NCBI GenBank assembly: GCA_030037215.1
Contig: JASHRS010000043.1
Location: 1 to 39,782 of the forward strand
Reading direction: 5' to 3'
Source: Silvibacterium sp.
GTDB taxonomy: Bacteria; Acidobacteriota; Terriglobia; Terriglobales; Acidobacteriaceae
DNA length: 39,782 nucleotides
A program made the translations under genes and the position numbers. Under the pieces are notes generated by a model. That model did no database searches. It was not told where the DNA came from and saw nothing but the letters and a program-made list of their open reading frames with translations. Positions 1 through 7,966 of the stretch are shown piece after piece; within the stretch, counting starts at the first letter, position 1, and every line of letters begins with the position of its first letter.

Positions 1-70
1 TTCGGCCAACCATTACTTTGTTACATTCTCCGGTTCAGATCGAATGGACAACCTCTTGAAACTTCACAGG

Positions 71-113
71 TGCCCTATCCTTGCGCAGTCTCATCGCGCA
101 AGGGTGGGAAAGC
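71..113. repeat. Palindromic intergenic element, copy 1 (REP-like)
   Basis: Arms at 79-86 (CCTTGCGC) and 96-103 (GCGCAAGG) pair perfectly over 8 bp around a 9-base loop. An outer CCC/GGG pairing (73-75 with 106-108) lies beyond a small internal loop. The 3' flank reads GGGTGGGAAAGC, almost the same as the flank of the hairpin at 35478-35519, while the stems differ. Conserved flank with a varying stem is typical of REP/BIME-type elements. No U-tract follows, so it is not a simple terminator. The family assignment is inference. Confidence 0.5.
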
Positions 114-253
114 TGACTCTTTGTGATGAATTTCCCTGTCAAGCCCCCAACCCATCGAAGTCCTCATCACCTCATTCATTCCGAAAGGAATAAAACCCTT
201 CCCGAAGCTGCCGGAAATTACCCTCTGACTTGCTAAAATAGAACTAGGAACAG

Positions 254-290
254 AAAAGGGCCGCTCTTTGAAGGCGGCCCTTCTTATTTG
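254..290. terminator. Bidirectional rho-independent terminator
   Basis: A perfect 9-bp stem (AAGGGCCGC at 256-264, GCGGCCCTT at 274-282) with a 9-base loop is flanked by A/T-rich sequence on both sides. On the minus strand it is followed by TTCTGTT, and it lies downstream of plsC, so it probably ends the dapF-ldcA-mpl-plsC transcript. On the plus strand it is followed by CTTATTTG and could end a transcript entering from the left. Confidence 0.65.
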
Positions 291-528
291 CCCAAAAAGC
301 GAAAAGAATCCATGAGTTACGACAAAACCTGCAAAATCAACGATCTAAGTCGCCAGCAAATCAGCAAACCGCGCAGAATCAACAGCTTAGGGCCGCAAAA
401 CCATCATCAGAGAATCCGCAAACCGCGCAGAATGAATCATTTGCGCCATCCCCCTGTCTTCAGAGAGTCGATAACTGCAACAGAATCAACGAACTATGCT
501 GCCATCCAAGGAAAAAAGGAGCAAAATT
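283..528. other. Gene-poor stretch with short direct repeats
   Basis: No convincing gene. A plus-strand reading frame runs through it but is rich in Arg/Gln/Asn/His and continues antisense into plsC, so I reject it. The stretch holds an exact 16-bp direct repeat (GCAAACCGCGCAGAAT at 364-379 and 418-433, 54 bp apart) and three copies of AATCAAC (near 332, 377 and 485). It could be a decayed gene or an untranslated 3' region of plsC. Confidence 0.4.
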
Positions 529-1230
529 TCACGCCTCATCGAGCCCCGATTCAATCGCACGCCGCACAGCTTCCATCAGCTCCTCGCGCGTCGCATAATC
601 CCGTGGCTCAATCGGAGCATGAAAGATCACCCGCACCGTCCCCGGATGCACTTTCAGGCTCCCTTTCGGCATCAGCTTCGCTGTGCCCATAATCGTCACC
701 GGAATCACCGGCGCTCCGCTCTCCATCGCCAGGTAAAACGGCCCCTTTTTGAAGGGAAGCAGTTTTCCATCCGGCGAGCGCGTGCCCTCGACGAACGACG
801 TAACATTCACGCCGCTCGCCAGTACCCTCACCGCCGCTTCCACGCTCTGCTTCGCGCCTTCAACGCTCCCGTCGCGATCAACCGGAATGAACCCCGCCAG
901 CTTCATTCCATAACCCAACACTGGAACCTTCAGCAGCGACCGCTTGATGAACACCGACGTCCGCCTCGGCAGCAGTGGCAACAGCACCTGAGGGTCAAGG
1001 TTCGATACATGATTGGAGAAAAACAGGTAAGTCCGTTTCTCATCGAGTGGCGCGCGCCACTCTGCCTCCACCCGAACCCGCACCACGCGCAGTCCGATCC
1101 GCACAATGCCGAGACTGGCATGGTAGATGAACGATACATTGCCCGAAACAACTGTCCACGGAATCCCCACCAGCGCCACCGGGATCCCGAGCACCATATA
1201 AACAACCAACAGCGTAAGCGCGACGAACAT
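529..1230 (-). CDS. plsC: 1-acyl-sn-glycerol-3-phosphate acyltransferase (PlsC family)
   Basis: Transfers an acyl chain to lysophosphatidic acid to make phosphatidic acid, the second acylation of phospholipid synthesis, at the inner membrane. The 233-aa product has a hydrophobic N-terminus (about residues 1-30), then the HX4D catalytic motif NHVSNLD (His74, Asp79), the acceptor-site motif FVEGTRS (148-152) and the PVIPV segment (174-178), in the order and spacing of the PlsC/LPLAT family. Its ATG directly follows the mpl stop (TGAATG), so it is very probably translationally coupled and is the last gene of the dapF-ldcA-mpl-plsC operon. Substrate specificity cannot be read from the sequence; other lysolipid acyltransferases share these motifs. 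Confidence 0.9.
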   Translation of the reverse strand: MFVALTLLVVYMVLGIPVALVGIPWTVVSGNVSFIYHASLGIVRIGLRVVRVRVEAEWRAPLDEKRTYLFFSNHVSNLDPQVLLPLLPRRTSVFIKRSLLKVPVLGYGMKLAGFIPVDRDGSVEGAKQSVEAAVRVLASGVNVTSFVEGTRSPDGKLLPFKKGPFYLAMESGAPVIPVTIMGTAKLMPKGSLKVHPGTVRVIFHAPIEPRDYATREELMEAVRRAIESGLDEA

Positions 1231-2667
1231 TCAGCCTCGCGCGGCGACGGAAAGCTGCCTCAGACGCTCCGGCAGCTTCTCATAAATTCCATCAAATCCG
1301 CCATTGGACAGAATGGCAACCACATCCCCGGCTCTCAACTCCGGCGCAATGCTCTCGACAATGGCGTCTGCGTCCTTCAACAGAACCGCATCGCGTCCCT
1401 CGCGTCGAAGCGCATCGACCACATGTTCGGGATGCATCCGCTCGTCCACCGGAATGCTCTCCAGCTTGAACACTCCTGCCATCACCACCCGGTCCGCCAG
1501 TGACAGACTCGTAACCAGTTCCTGCTCAAAGACATTCCGCCGGAGTGTGTTCGACCTCGGCTCCAGCACCGCCCACAACCGCCGTCCTGGATACGCCTCG
1601 CGCAGCGCCTTCAGCGTCTCCCGGATCGCCGTCGGATGGTGCGCAAAGTCATCGACGATCGTGATGCTGTCGATCTCCGCCCGCACCTCAAGCCGCCGTT
1701 TCACGCTCTGGAACGTCGCCAGCGCCTCCTTAATCGCACTCAGCGGAACGCCCTGCCCAAACGCCAGAGCAGCAGCAGCAGTCGCATTCAGAGCATTGTG
1801 CGCGCCGGCCATAGGAAGCCTGAATTCAGCCCACGTCTTCCCGTCTCGCCACATGCTCCATCGGCTCTGCGCGCCTTCATGCGTCAGGTCACGCACCTGC
1901 CAGTACGAACCGTCCTTGAACCCATACCGCTCAACCCTGCAGAACGCCTTACTCACGCACTCATCCACATTCGGCGCGCCGTCAAACGCCACTATGCGCC
2001 CGCGCCGCGGAACCAGGTTCACCAGCCGCTTGAACGCCGTCTTTACCGCGTCCAGGTCGCGATAGATATCGGCGTGATCGAACTCCACGTGCGTCAGAAT
2101 CAGCGCATCCGGAAAGTAATGCATGAACTTCGGCCCCTTGTCGAAGAACGCCGTGTCATACTCATCGCCTTCTAGAATCATGGGACGCGTATCCCGCAGC
2201 TGAAAGCTCGTCCCGAAGTTCTCCGCGACCCCGCCAATCAGGAACGACGGCGCCAGCGCCGGATTCCCCCGCGAGGCAACCTCGTAAATCCACGCCAGCA
2301 TGCTCGTCGTCGTCGTCTTGCCGTGCGTGCCCGCCACCACCAGCGACTCGCGCCCCGCCACAAATTCGTCGTGAATTACCTGCGCCAGCGATACGAATGG
2401 AATCTGCTGGTCGAGCACGCACTCCAGCTCCACATTGCCCCGCGAGATTGCGTTGCCCACAATCACCAGATCAGGTCGCGGCGTCAGATTCTTCTCCGCA
2501 AACGGCTCGGCCACCGGAATCTTCAGGCTTCGCAGCAAGTCCGACATTGGCGGATACGCCGCCTGGTCCGATCCCGTAATCCGATGCCCCTTCAACTGCA
2601 ACAGCCCGGCCAGCGACGCCATCGCCGTCCCGCAGATTCCGATCAAATGAATGTGTTTCCCTTCCAT
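1231..2667 (-). CDS. mpl: UDP-N-acetylmuramate:L-Ala-gamma-D-Glu-meso-DAP ligase
   Basis: Murein-recycling ligase that joins recovered tripeptide L-Ala-gamma-D-Glu-meso-DAP to UDP-MurNAc in the cytoplasm, bypassing MurC, MurD and MurE. The 478-aa product is a Mur ligase with the glycine-rich N-terminus HLIGICGTAM (7-16), the ATP P-loop GTHGKTTTT (113-121), a central segment with EGDEYD, and a C-terminal domain with DDFAHHPTAI. The N-terminal GSDQAAYPPMS is characteristic of Mpl rather than MurC. It is preceded six bases earlier by ldcA, whose end carries its AAGGGG ribosome-binding site. Pairing with ldcA, which generates tripeptide, and dapF, which makes meso-DAP, strongly supports a recycling role. 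MurC is the only realistic alternative. Confidence 0.92.
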   Translation of the reverse strand: MEGKHIHLIGICGTAMASLAGLLQLKGHRITGSDQAAYPPMSDLLRSLKIPVAEPFAEKNLTPRPDLVIVGNAISRGNVELECVLDQQIPFVSLAQVIHDEFVAGRESLVVAGTHGKTTTTSMLAWIYEVASRGNPALAPSFLIGGVAENFGTSFQLRDTRPMILEGDEYDTAFFDKGPKFMHYFPDALILTHVEFDHADIYRDLDAVKTAFKRLVNLVPRRGRIVAFDGAPNVDECVSKAFCRVERYGFKDGSYWQVRDLTHEGAQSRWSMWRDGKTWAEFRLPMAGAHNALNATAAAALAFGQGVPLSAIKEALATFQSVKRRLEVRAEIDSITIVDDFAHHPTAIRETLKALREAYPGRRLWAVLEPRSNTLRRNVFEQELVTSLSLADRVVMAGVFKLESIPVDERMHPEHVVDALRREGRDAVLLKDADAIVESIAPELRAGDVVAILSNGGFDGIYEKLPERLRQLSVAARG

Positions 2668-2673
2668 GACCCC

Positions 2674-3597
2674 TTAAACCTGCACCGCCGCTTCCAGGTA
2701 CCTGAGCTTCGGCTCATCTTCGAGCGCCAACTCCGCCCGGATCCCGAACGGCAACGTCACGTTACCATGCGAGACATGCCCCGAGCGCAACCCCATTGCA
2801 ATCGGCCCGTCGAACCAGTCGAGCACGCGCAGAATCACCTGATCAACAAGATCAGGGCTTGTCCCCGGCGACACGCATTCCAGCATCTCGCCAAAAACAA
2901 ACCCCGTCACGCCGTCGAACTTACCCGCCAGCACCATCTGCCGCAGCATCCGGTCGATCTGATACGGCTTCGTGCCCACATCTTCCAGAAACAGCAGCTT
3001 GCCTTCCGTCTGTGGCGCGAATGGCGTGCCCAGCGACGCCGTGAGAATGCTCAAACATCCTCCGTACGCAATGCCTTCCGCCCGTCCCGCCCTTAAAATC
3101 CGCATTCCTTCCGCGGCGCCAACCTCGATAAGCCTTCCATTCAACGCGGCCTTGAAGCTCGCCTCATGCACGCCATTGTCGCGCGAGAAATCCCCTGCCA
3201 CCAGCGGCCCATGAAACGCTATCAATCCGGTCTTATCCAGCATCCACGTCTGCACTGCAGTAAGGTCGCTGTAGGAGAAAAACGGCTTGGGATTGGCGCG
3301 GATCAGGTCTAGATCAAGGTCTTCCAATAAATAATTCGACCCGTAGCCGCCGCGCGTCGTAAAAACTGCCTCCACTTCCGGATCGGCAAACGCTGCGTGC
3401 AGATCGGCCAGCCGTTCTGCCGCTGTCCCTGAAAAATACGGCGGTTCTTTGCCCAGCGCGTGCTTACCTGTCACTACTTCAAAACCGTGCGCGCGCAGCG
3501 CAGCTATTCCCTTCTCAATCAGTTCCGGCTTCGCGCTGCTGGCCGGAGCAATCACCGCTACGCGCGCGCCTTTCGATACGGCTGCGGGTTTCACCAC
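2674..3597 (-). CDS. ldcA: Murein LD-carboxypeptidase (peptidase S66 family)
   Basis: Cytoplasmic L,D-carboxypeptidase that removes the terminal D-Ala from recovered murein tetrapeptides, giving the tripeptide used by Mpl. The 307-aa product has no signal peptide and matches S66 in order: TTRGGYGSNYL (80-90), nucleophile Ser110 in FSYSDLT, Glu205 in FLEDVGTKPYQ, and His274 in SGHVSHGN. The start is GTG at 3597, overlapping the 3' end of dapF by 7 bases (GTGGTGA), so the two are translationally coupled. MccF-type immunity proteins share the fold, but operon position between dapF and mpl favours LdcA. Length is normal for the family. Confidence 0.9.
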   Translation of the reverse strand: MVKPAAVSKGARVAVIAPASSAKPELIEKGIAALRAHGFEVVTGKHALGKEPPYFSGTAAERLADLHAAFADPEVEAVFTTRGGYGSNYLLEDLDLDLIRANPKPFFSYSDLTAVQTWMLDKTGLIAFHGPLVAGDFSRDNGVHEASFKAALNGRLIEVGAAEGMRILRAGRAEGIAYGGCLSILTASLGTPFAPQTEGKLLFLEDVGTKPYQIDRMLRQMVLAGKFDGVTGFVFGEMLECVSPGTSPDLVDQVILRVLDWFDGPIAMGLRSGHVSHGNVTLPFGIRAELALEDEPKLRYLEAAVQV

Positions 3598-4385
3598 GCC
3601 TCTCCACTTGCAATCAGCTCCGCCGGACCGGTCAGCATGATCTCCGTGCCATCTCCGGCCCAGTCCACAATTTGCTCACCGCCCGGCGCGTGCACCTGTA
3701 AAGGAGACTGCAGCCCGCGCAGCGCAATCGAAGCCGTCGCCGTAGCGCACGTCCCCGTGCCCGAAGAGGTCGTCGGCCCCACGCCGCGCTCGAAAATCCG
3801 AATCTCGATCGAATTTGTGTCCGTCACGCGAACAAATTCCACATTGGTCTGCTCCGGAAAATCGGGATGGAAGCAAACCTCCTGCCCCAGTTCCTGCCAT
3901 CCGCGTCCGTGTGCCGCAAACTCCGGCCCATCGACAAAAATTACGAAATGCGGATTCCCCGTTGAAACCGCAACTCCGGATACTTTGGCCCCATCCGCCA
4001 GCATGATCACTTTGTCTGCAATCTCCGGCACGCCCATGCCCTGCGCAAACTCAAAGCGATGTCCCTCAGCCTTCATCACGCGGCATTCGCGCAGTCCGGC
4101 GTCCGTTTCAATCTGCACCGTATCTCCTGCGCTGAGCCTTCTCCGGCATGCCATCCAGGCGGCCACGCATCGCGTTCCGTTGCCGGAGATTTCTGCGACA
4201 GAGCCATCGGCATTGATCAGATGAATCCTGCCCGCGCGTTCGCCTGTCCACTCGAAAAACTCTACGCCGTCAGCTCCGATCCCTGTATTTCGTGCGCATA
4301 GCTTGACCGCCAGCGACGCGTCGGCATTGCCTTCGACAATCAGAAAGTCATTGCCGCAGGCATGCGCCTTGGTAAAACCTGCCAT
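3591..4385 (-). CDS. dapF: Diaminopimelate epimerase, second catalytic Cys position is Ser
   Basis: Interconverts LL- and meso-diaminopimelate for lysine and peptidoglycan synthesis. The 264-aa product has the DapF layout: FTKAHACGNDF (4-14), GADGVEFF (38-45), the first catalytic cysteine Cys73 in GNGTRC, GNPHFVIF (143-150) and the second active-site loop from ERGVG (199-203). In that loop the usual ACGTG reads SSGTG, so Ser208 stands where the second catalytic Cys is expected. A cysteine occurs five residues later (Cys213). Whether this form epimerises normally is unknown. A strong GGAGGATGA ribosome-binding site precedes ATG at 4385. First gene of the operon with ldcA, mpl and plsC. Confidence 0.88.
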   Translation of the reverse strand: MAGFTKAHACGNDFLIVEGNADASLAVKLCARNTGIGADGVEFFEWTGERAGRIHLINADGSVAEISGNGTRCVAAWMACRRRLSAGDTVQIETDAGLRECRVMKAEGHRFEFAQGMGVPEIADKVIMLADGAKVSGVAVSTGNPHFVIFVDGPEFAAHGRGWQELGQEVCFHPDFPEQTNVEFVRVTDTNSIEIRIFERGVGPTTSSGTGTCATATASIALRGLQSPLQVHAPGGEQIVDWAGDGTEIMLTGPAELIASGEAW

Positions 4386-4458
4386 TCATCCTCCGGACTG
4401 TAGTTGAATTACCTTTCCAGCCCGATAGAGCTGCCGCCTGGCGCACTTCCGGGAGGAA

Positions 4459-6072
4459 TTATCTGGGCCTGATGCTACCACCGGGCTCACGCACGTCAGA
4501 ACGGTAAAAACGCACGCAGGGTTGACCAGTCGAGCACACAATGTTGATCAGCGTCAGCCCTTCTGGATGCGCTGCGACAGCCTTGGCAACCGGATCATTG
4601 TCGGTGGTAATGACATAATTGGCGGACTTGGCTGGGGCATTCAGCGCAGGCTTCCACCTGTAATAGTCGGCTTCATTGATCGTGCGCTTCAGTGCAACGC
4701 CGGCCTGTTGGTATGCCCCGGGATGCTCCGACAAATAAGCCAGGATTGTGCTGTCCGGCGGCAGCGTCTCAAGCCCACGCGCGTACGCTGCCTCAAACGG
4801 AATGCGGGTACGCGAATTCGCGATCATCTCCTGCAAAACAAGTGGAGTCGCGCGCGCCAGCACATAGCTGTTCCCGACAATTAGCAGAGCAATGGCGCCA
4901 ACGACCCACGCCTGTAGTTCCGGCCATCGATTCCCAATCTGCAGCGCAATCCATGCAGCGCAAAAACCCAGTGCGAGCGCAAACACCGGGAGCATCTCCA
5001 TCCCATAGCGCGTGTTGTAAAACGAATGCGGCCACCACGGAGGAATAAAAATCGGAACCGATCCATAAGCCACCGAATACGCATAAAACGGCAGTGGAAC
5101 CCACAATAGCAGCGCAGCCAGAATATGCTGCGACCTGTACCGGATGCCCGCAACAACCGTCCCGGCAAGCGTCAGCCAAAGAAGAATGTTCGCCAGCCGC
5201 GGCCATATCGCTCCCAATTCCGCCGCTTTCAGGAAATATAGCGCAGCCACGCGCATGCTGTGCCATCCCGGATAGTGTGGCGACCCTGGCTTCGTCGTAC
5301 GAATCTCAATCGCCCGCGCTGAATACGGCCCGCGAAGAAAATCCAGAGGATCGCCGAACTGCCGCTGGCAATAGGCCATCCAGATCAGGGGCGCAGCCGC
5401 CAGCATAACTGTAAAGAGCACAAATGCTCCGCCAACTCCGGTCTTCCATAAGTTGCGCTTGCGCAGCAAAGGAGCAATCGCAATGATCCACGTAAAGGTT
5501 GCGAAGATCCATCCGTCATAGCGCGTATACACGGCAGCAACCAGCACCAGTCCACAAAAGATGAGCATCCTGACCGCACGTGCAATCTCCTCATGATCAA
5601 GTGCGCGCAAATACTCAACCAGAAAAATTACTGCCCAGATCATCTCCGCCACACAGAGTGGCTCATTCAGAGCCGTCGTTTGCGCGTAGAGCAATCCTGG
5701 ATTAAGTGCAAAGAACAACAGAGCAATCAGCGATGGCAGCGGCTTCAGCCACACCCGCGCAAGTCGGTAGATCCCAGCCGCGCCAAACACATAGGCGCCA
5801 ATCGAAGGAAAGGCTCCTGCTACCCCCGACTGCCACCACGCCATGCGCCATACAAACGGCACTATCAACAGATGCGGCAACGGAAGCCAAACCGATCCCA
5901 GTTGGCTCAGCCCCGCATTGGTTGAATCGATCAGGCGACGCGCTATGGCCATATGCGCAACCGCATCCCCGCTCAGCAGCAACAGATTATGCGAATAGCA
6001 GAAGGACAGCGCGAAGAGCGAAACCAGCAGCGCGCTCCACGCGACGGCAAAGGTCTCGCCGCGCAGTGCCAT
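4459..6072 (-). CDS. GT-C fold integral membrane glycosyltransferase
   Basis: A multispanning membrane protein (537 aa from this start) with about ten hydrophobic segments. After the first one comes SGDAVAHMAIARRL, an acidic first periplasmic loop as in the PMT/ArnT (GT39/GT83-like) glycosyltransferases that use polyprenyl-phosphate sugars. A soluble C-terminal part (roughly the last 100 residues) carries no motif I recognise. The frame is open back to 6177, but that start would overlap the kinase gene by 62 bases; ATG at 6072, just before LRGETFAVAW, is preferred, though its ribosome-binding site is weak. A TTG at 6123 overlapping the kinase stop is another option. Donor and acceptor are unknown. 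Confidence 0.75.
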   Translation of the reverse strand: MALRGETFAVAWSALLVSLFALSFCYSHNLLLLSGDAVAHMAIARRLIDSTNAGLSQLGSVWLPLPHLLIVPFVWRMAWWQSGVAGAFPSIGAYVFGAAGIYRLARVWLKPLPSLIALLFFALNPGLLYAQTTALNEPLCVAEMIWAVIFLVEYLRALDHEEIARAVRMLIFCGLVLVAAVYTRYDGWIFATFTWIIAIAPLLRKRNLWKTGVGGAFVLFTVMLAAAPLIWMAYCQRQFGDPLDFLRGPYSARAIEIRTTKPGSPHYPGWHSMRVAALYFLKAAELGAIWPRLANILLWLTLAGTVVAGIRYRSQHILAALLLWVPLPFYAYSVAYGSVPIFIPPWWPHSFYNTRYGMEMLPVFALALGFCAAWIALQIGNRWPELQAWVVGAIALLIVGNSYVLARATPLVLQEMIANSRTRIPFEAAYARGLETLPPDSTILAYLSEHPGAYQQAGVALKRTINEADYYRWKPALNAPAKSANYVITTDNDPVAKAVAAHPEGLTLINIVCSTGQPCVRFYRSDVREPGGSIRPR

Positions 6073-6115
6073 CCGCTCGGTATAGGCTGCGGAGGTGCCT
6101 GCCTTGTTTCCGGCT

Positions 6116-7051
6116 TTACTCAAGGTGCGAGAGTTCGCAGAAGAGCGCAAAACGTTCCTCAATTTCCCCAGGATCAAGCTGTTGCAGCCGCTCTATCCCA
6201 AAGCGTTCCACGGCAAACGATCCCATCACGCCTCCGTAGAACATTGCTTTCTTGAAGACCGCCGGGGTCAATTCTTTCTGTGAGGCGATATAGCCGAAGA
6301 AGCCCCCCGCAAACGAGTCGCCGGCTCCTGTCGGATCGACCACTTCTGCAAGCGGCAGCGCCGGAGCGCGGAACATACGAATCGCCCTGCCATGGTTGCC
6401 GGGGAAAGACCTCTCGCTGAAGAATGCCGACGCGCCGTACTCGCCGTGCTTCACCACAAGGCTCTTCGGCCCCATCGCAAGAATTTTCTCCGCGGCAAGA
6501 ACCATGTTCCCTTCATGTGCGAGCAGCTTCGCCTCCGTGTCGTTGATCAGCAGACCATCCAGCCCCTTGAGCATACGCGCCAGGTTCTCCGCATGATCAT
6601 TAATCCAGTAATTCATCGTGTCGCCGCACACCAGTTTCACGCGCGGCATCTTTGCGCGCACATCCGCCTGCAAAACCGGATCGATGTTTGCCAGGAAAAG
6701 ATATTCCGAGTCTTCGTACTCCGCCGGAATCTTCGGTGAAAAACTCTGAAAAACATTCAGTTCGGTATTCAGGGTCTGCGCTTCATTTAGATTTTTGAGG
6801 TACGATCCGCTCCAGAAAAAACTCTTGCCCTTTGTGTGCTCAATGCCGCGCGTGTCAATGCCGCGCCTCGTCAGAACCGCCTCATGCTCCGCAGTAAAAT
6901 CTTCGCCGACCACGGCGATCACGCGCACATCAGTGAAGTAGCTCGCGGCCAGCGCAAAATGCGTTGCTGCACCGCCTACGCAGCGCTCCGCCTTGCCTGA
7001 CGGTGTCTCAATTGTGTCAAATGCAACACTGCCTACTACCAGAATCGACAT
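6116..7051 (-). CDS. PfkB/ribokinase-family sugar or nucleoside kinase
   Basis: ATP-dependent kinase of the ribokinase superfamily, 311 aa. It shows the N-terminal GSVAFDTIETPSG and CVGGAATHFALAA segments (substrate lid and glycine motif) and the C-terminal signature DPTGAGDSFAGGF (239-251) with catalytic base Asp245. Its start lies three bases after the stop of mtnP, so the two are co-transcribed. The neighbour suggests a role in methylthioadenosine or nucleoside salvage, for instance adenosine or a ribose derivative, but PfkB sequences are poor guides to substrate. The short, divergent N-terminal lid is more like the adenosine-kinase/ribokinase side than phosphofructokinase; that is an impression only. 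Confidence 0.85.
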   Translation of the reverse strand: MSILVVGSVAFDTIETPSGKAERCVGGAATHFALAASYFTDVRVIAVVGEDFTAEHEAVLTRRGIDTRGIEHTKGKSFFWSGSYLKNLNEAQTLNTELNVFQSFSPKIPAEYEDSEYLFLANIDPVLQADVRAKMPRVKLVCGDTMNYWINDHAENLARMLKGLDGLLINDTEAKLLAHEGNMVLAAEKILAMGPKSLVVKHGEYGASAFFSERSFPGNHGRAIRMFRAPALPLAEVVDPTGAGDSFAGGFFGYIASQKELTPAVFKKAMFYGGVMGSFAVERFGIERLQQLDPGEIEERFALFCELSHLE

Positions 7052-7054
7052 TCG

Positions 7055-7933
7055 TTATGCCTTCGAATCCTCGTTGAGATATTTGCCGATCAAAAGATCG
7101 AGTTTCCTGCGCGTTTCCGCGGGAATTACTTTGGGATCGGTGAGTATCGCGTGCTTCAATGCTGAAGCGCAGGCGCAGTTGCGTTCGCGAGGCATAGCCG
7201 CAACCGCTGCCTTCACCACTTTGCAGGCATTCGCAGAGTTCTGCTGCAGCACAGCAACGATCTGCTCCACAGTTACGTCGTCATGCCCCTCGCGCCAGCA
7301 ATCGTAGTCCGTCACCATGGCCATGGTCGCATAACAAATCTCCGCCTCACGCGCCAGCTTGGCCTCCTGCAGGTTGGTCATACCGATCACATCTGCTCCC
7401 CAGTTCCGGTAAAGATTCGACTCAGCACGTGTCGAAAACTGCGGCCCTTCCATGCAGACGTACGTTCCGCCCCGTTTGGTGACAATTCCTTCATGCTCGC
7501 AACCCTCGGCGATTGCTTTACCGACTGTCGCACACACTGGATCGCCGAACGCTACATGAGCCACCACCCCATCGCCGAAAAACGTCGAGATACGGCGGAA
7601 CGCACGGTCAATAAACTGATCGGGAATCACAAAATCCGTCGGCTTATGCTCCTCCTTGAGCGAGCCGACGGCTGAAACAGAGATAATCCGCTCCACGCCC
7701 AGCTTTTTCATCGCATAAATATTGGCGCGAAAGTTCAGTTCCGAAGGAAGAAAGCGATGTCCGAGTCCGTGCCGCGCCAGAAAGGCCACTTTGCGCCCCT
7801 CAAGTTCGCCCAGTACAAATGGATCGACAGGGTCGCCAAAGGGGGTTTCCACGCGCTCTTCGCGCACAGATGTAAGTCCGGGCATGCAATACAAGCCGCT
7901 GCCCCCGATAATTCCAATTTCCGCTTGCTGCAA
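7055..7933 (-). CDS. mtnP: S-methyl-5'-thioadenosine phosphorylase
   Basis: Phosphorolyses methylthioadenosine, a by-product of polyamine and related SAM-dependent reactions, to adenine and methylthioribose-1-phosphate. The 292-aa product has the PNP-family phosphate-binding GIIGGSGLY near the N-terminus, [45 protein letters not shown], and the TDYDCW segment whose two Asp residues favour 6-aminopurines, separating MTAP from guanosine/inosine phosphorylases. The start is TTG at 7933, with a GGAG six bases upstream. It heads the three-gene unit with the PfkB kinase and the GT-C protein. No mtnA, B, C or D gene is present in the window. Confidence 0.93.
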   Translation of the reverse strand: MQQAEIGIIGGSGLYCMPGLTSVREERVETPFGDPVDPFVLGELEGRKVAFLARHGLGHRFLPSELNFRANIYAMKKLGVERIISVSAVGSLKEEHKPTDFVIPDQFIDRAFRRISTFFGDGVVAHVAFGDPVCATVGKAIAEGCEHEGIVTKRGGTYVCMEGPQFSTRAESNLYRNWGADVIGMTNLQEAKLAREAEICYATMAMVTDYDCWREGHDDVTVEQIVAVLQQNSANACKVVKAAVAAMPRERNCACASALKHAILTDPKVIPAETRRKLDLLIGKYLNEDSKA

Positions 7934-7966
7934 ACCTGGCTCCGCGTCTGAGAATTGGGCGAATCC

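Noticed and set aside
288-692. Plus-strand frame of 134 codons with imperfect repeats of KPRR
   Set aside because: Odd composition, no ribosome-binding site, and its second half is antisense to plsC.
496-1503. Long plus-strand frame (335 codons) opposite plsC and mpl
   Set aside because: Antisense to two well-supported genes; Arg/His/Gln-rich product typical of a GC-rich shadow.
4459-6177. Longer form of the GT-C glycosyltransferase starting at 6177
   Set aside because: Would overlap the kinase gene by 62 bases; the first residues are not membrane-related.
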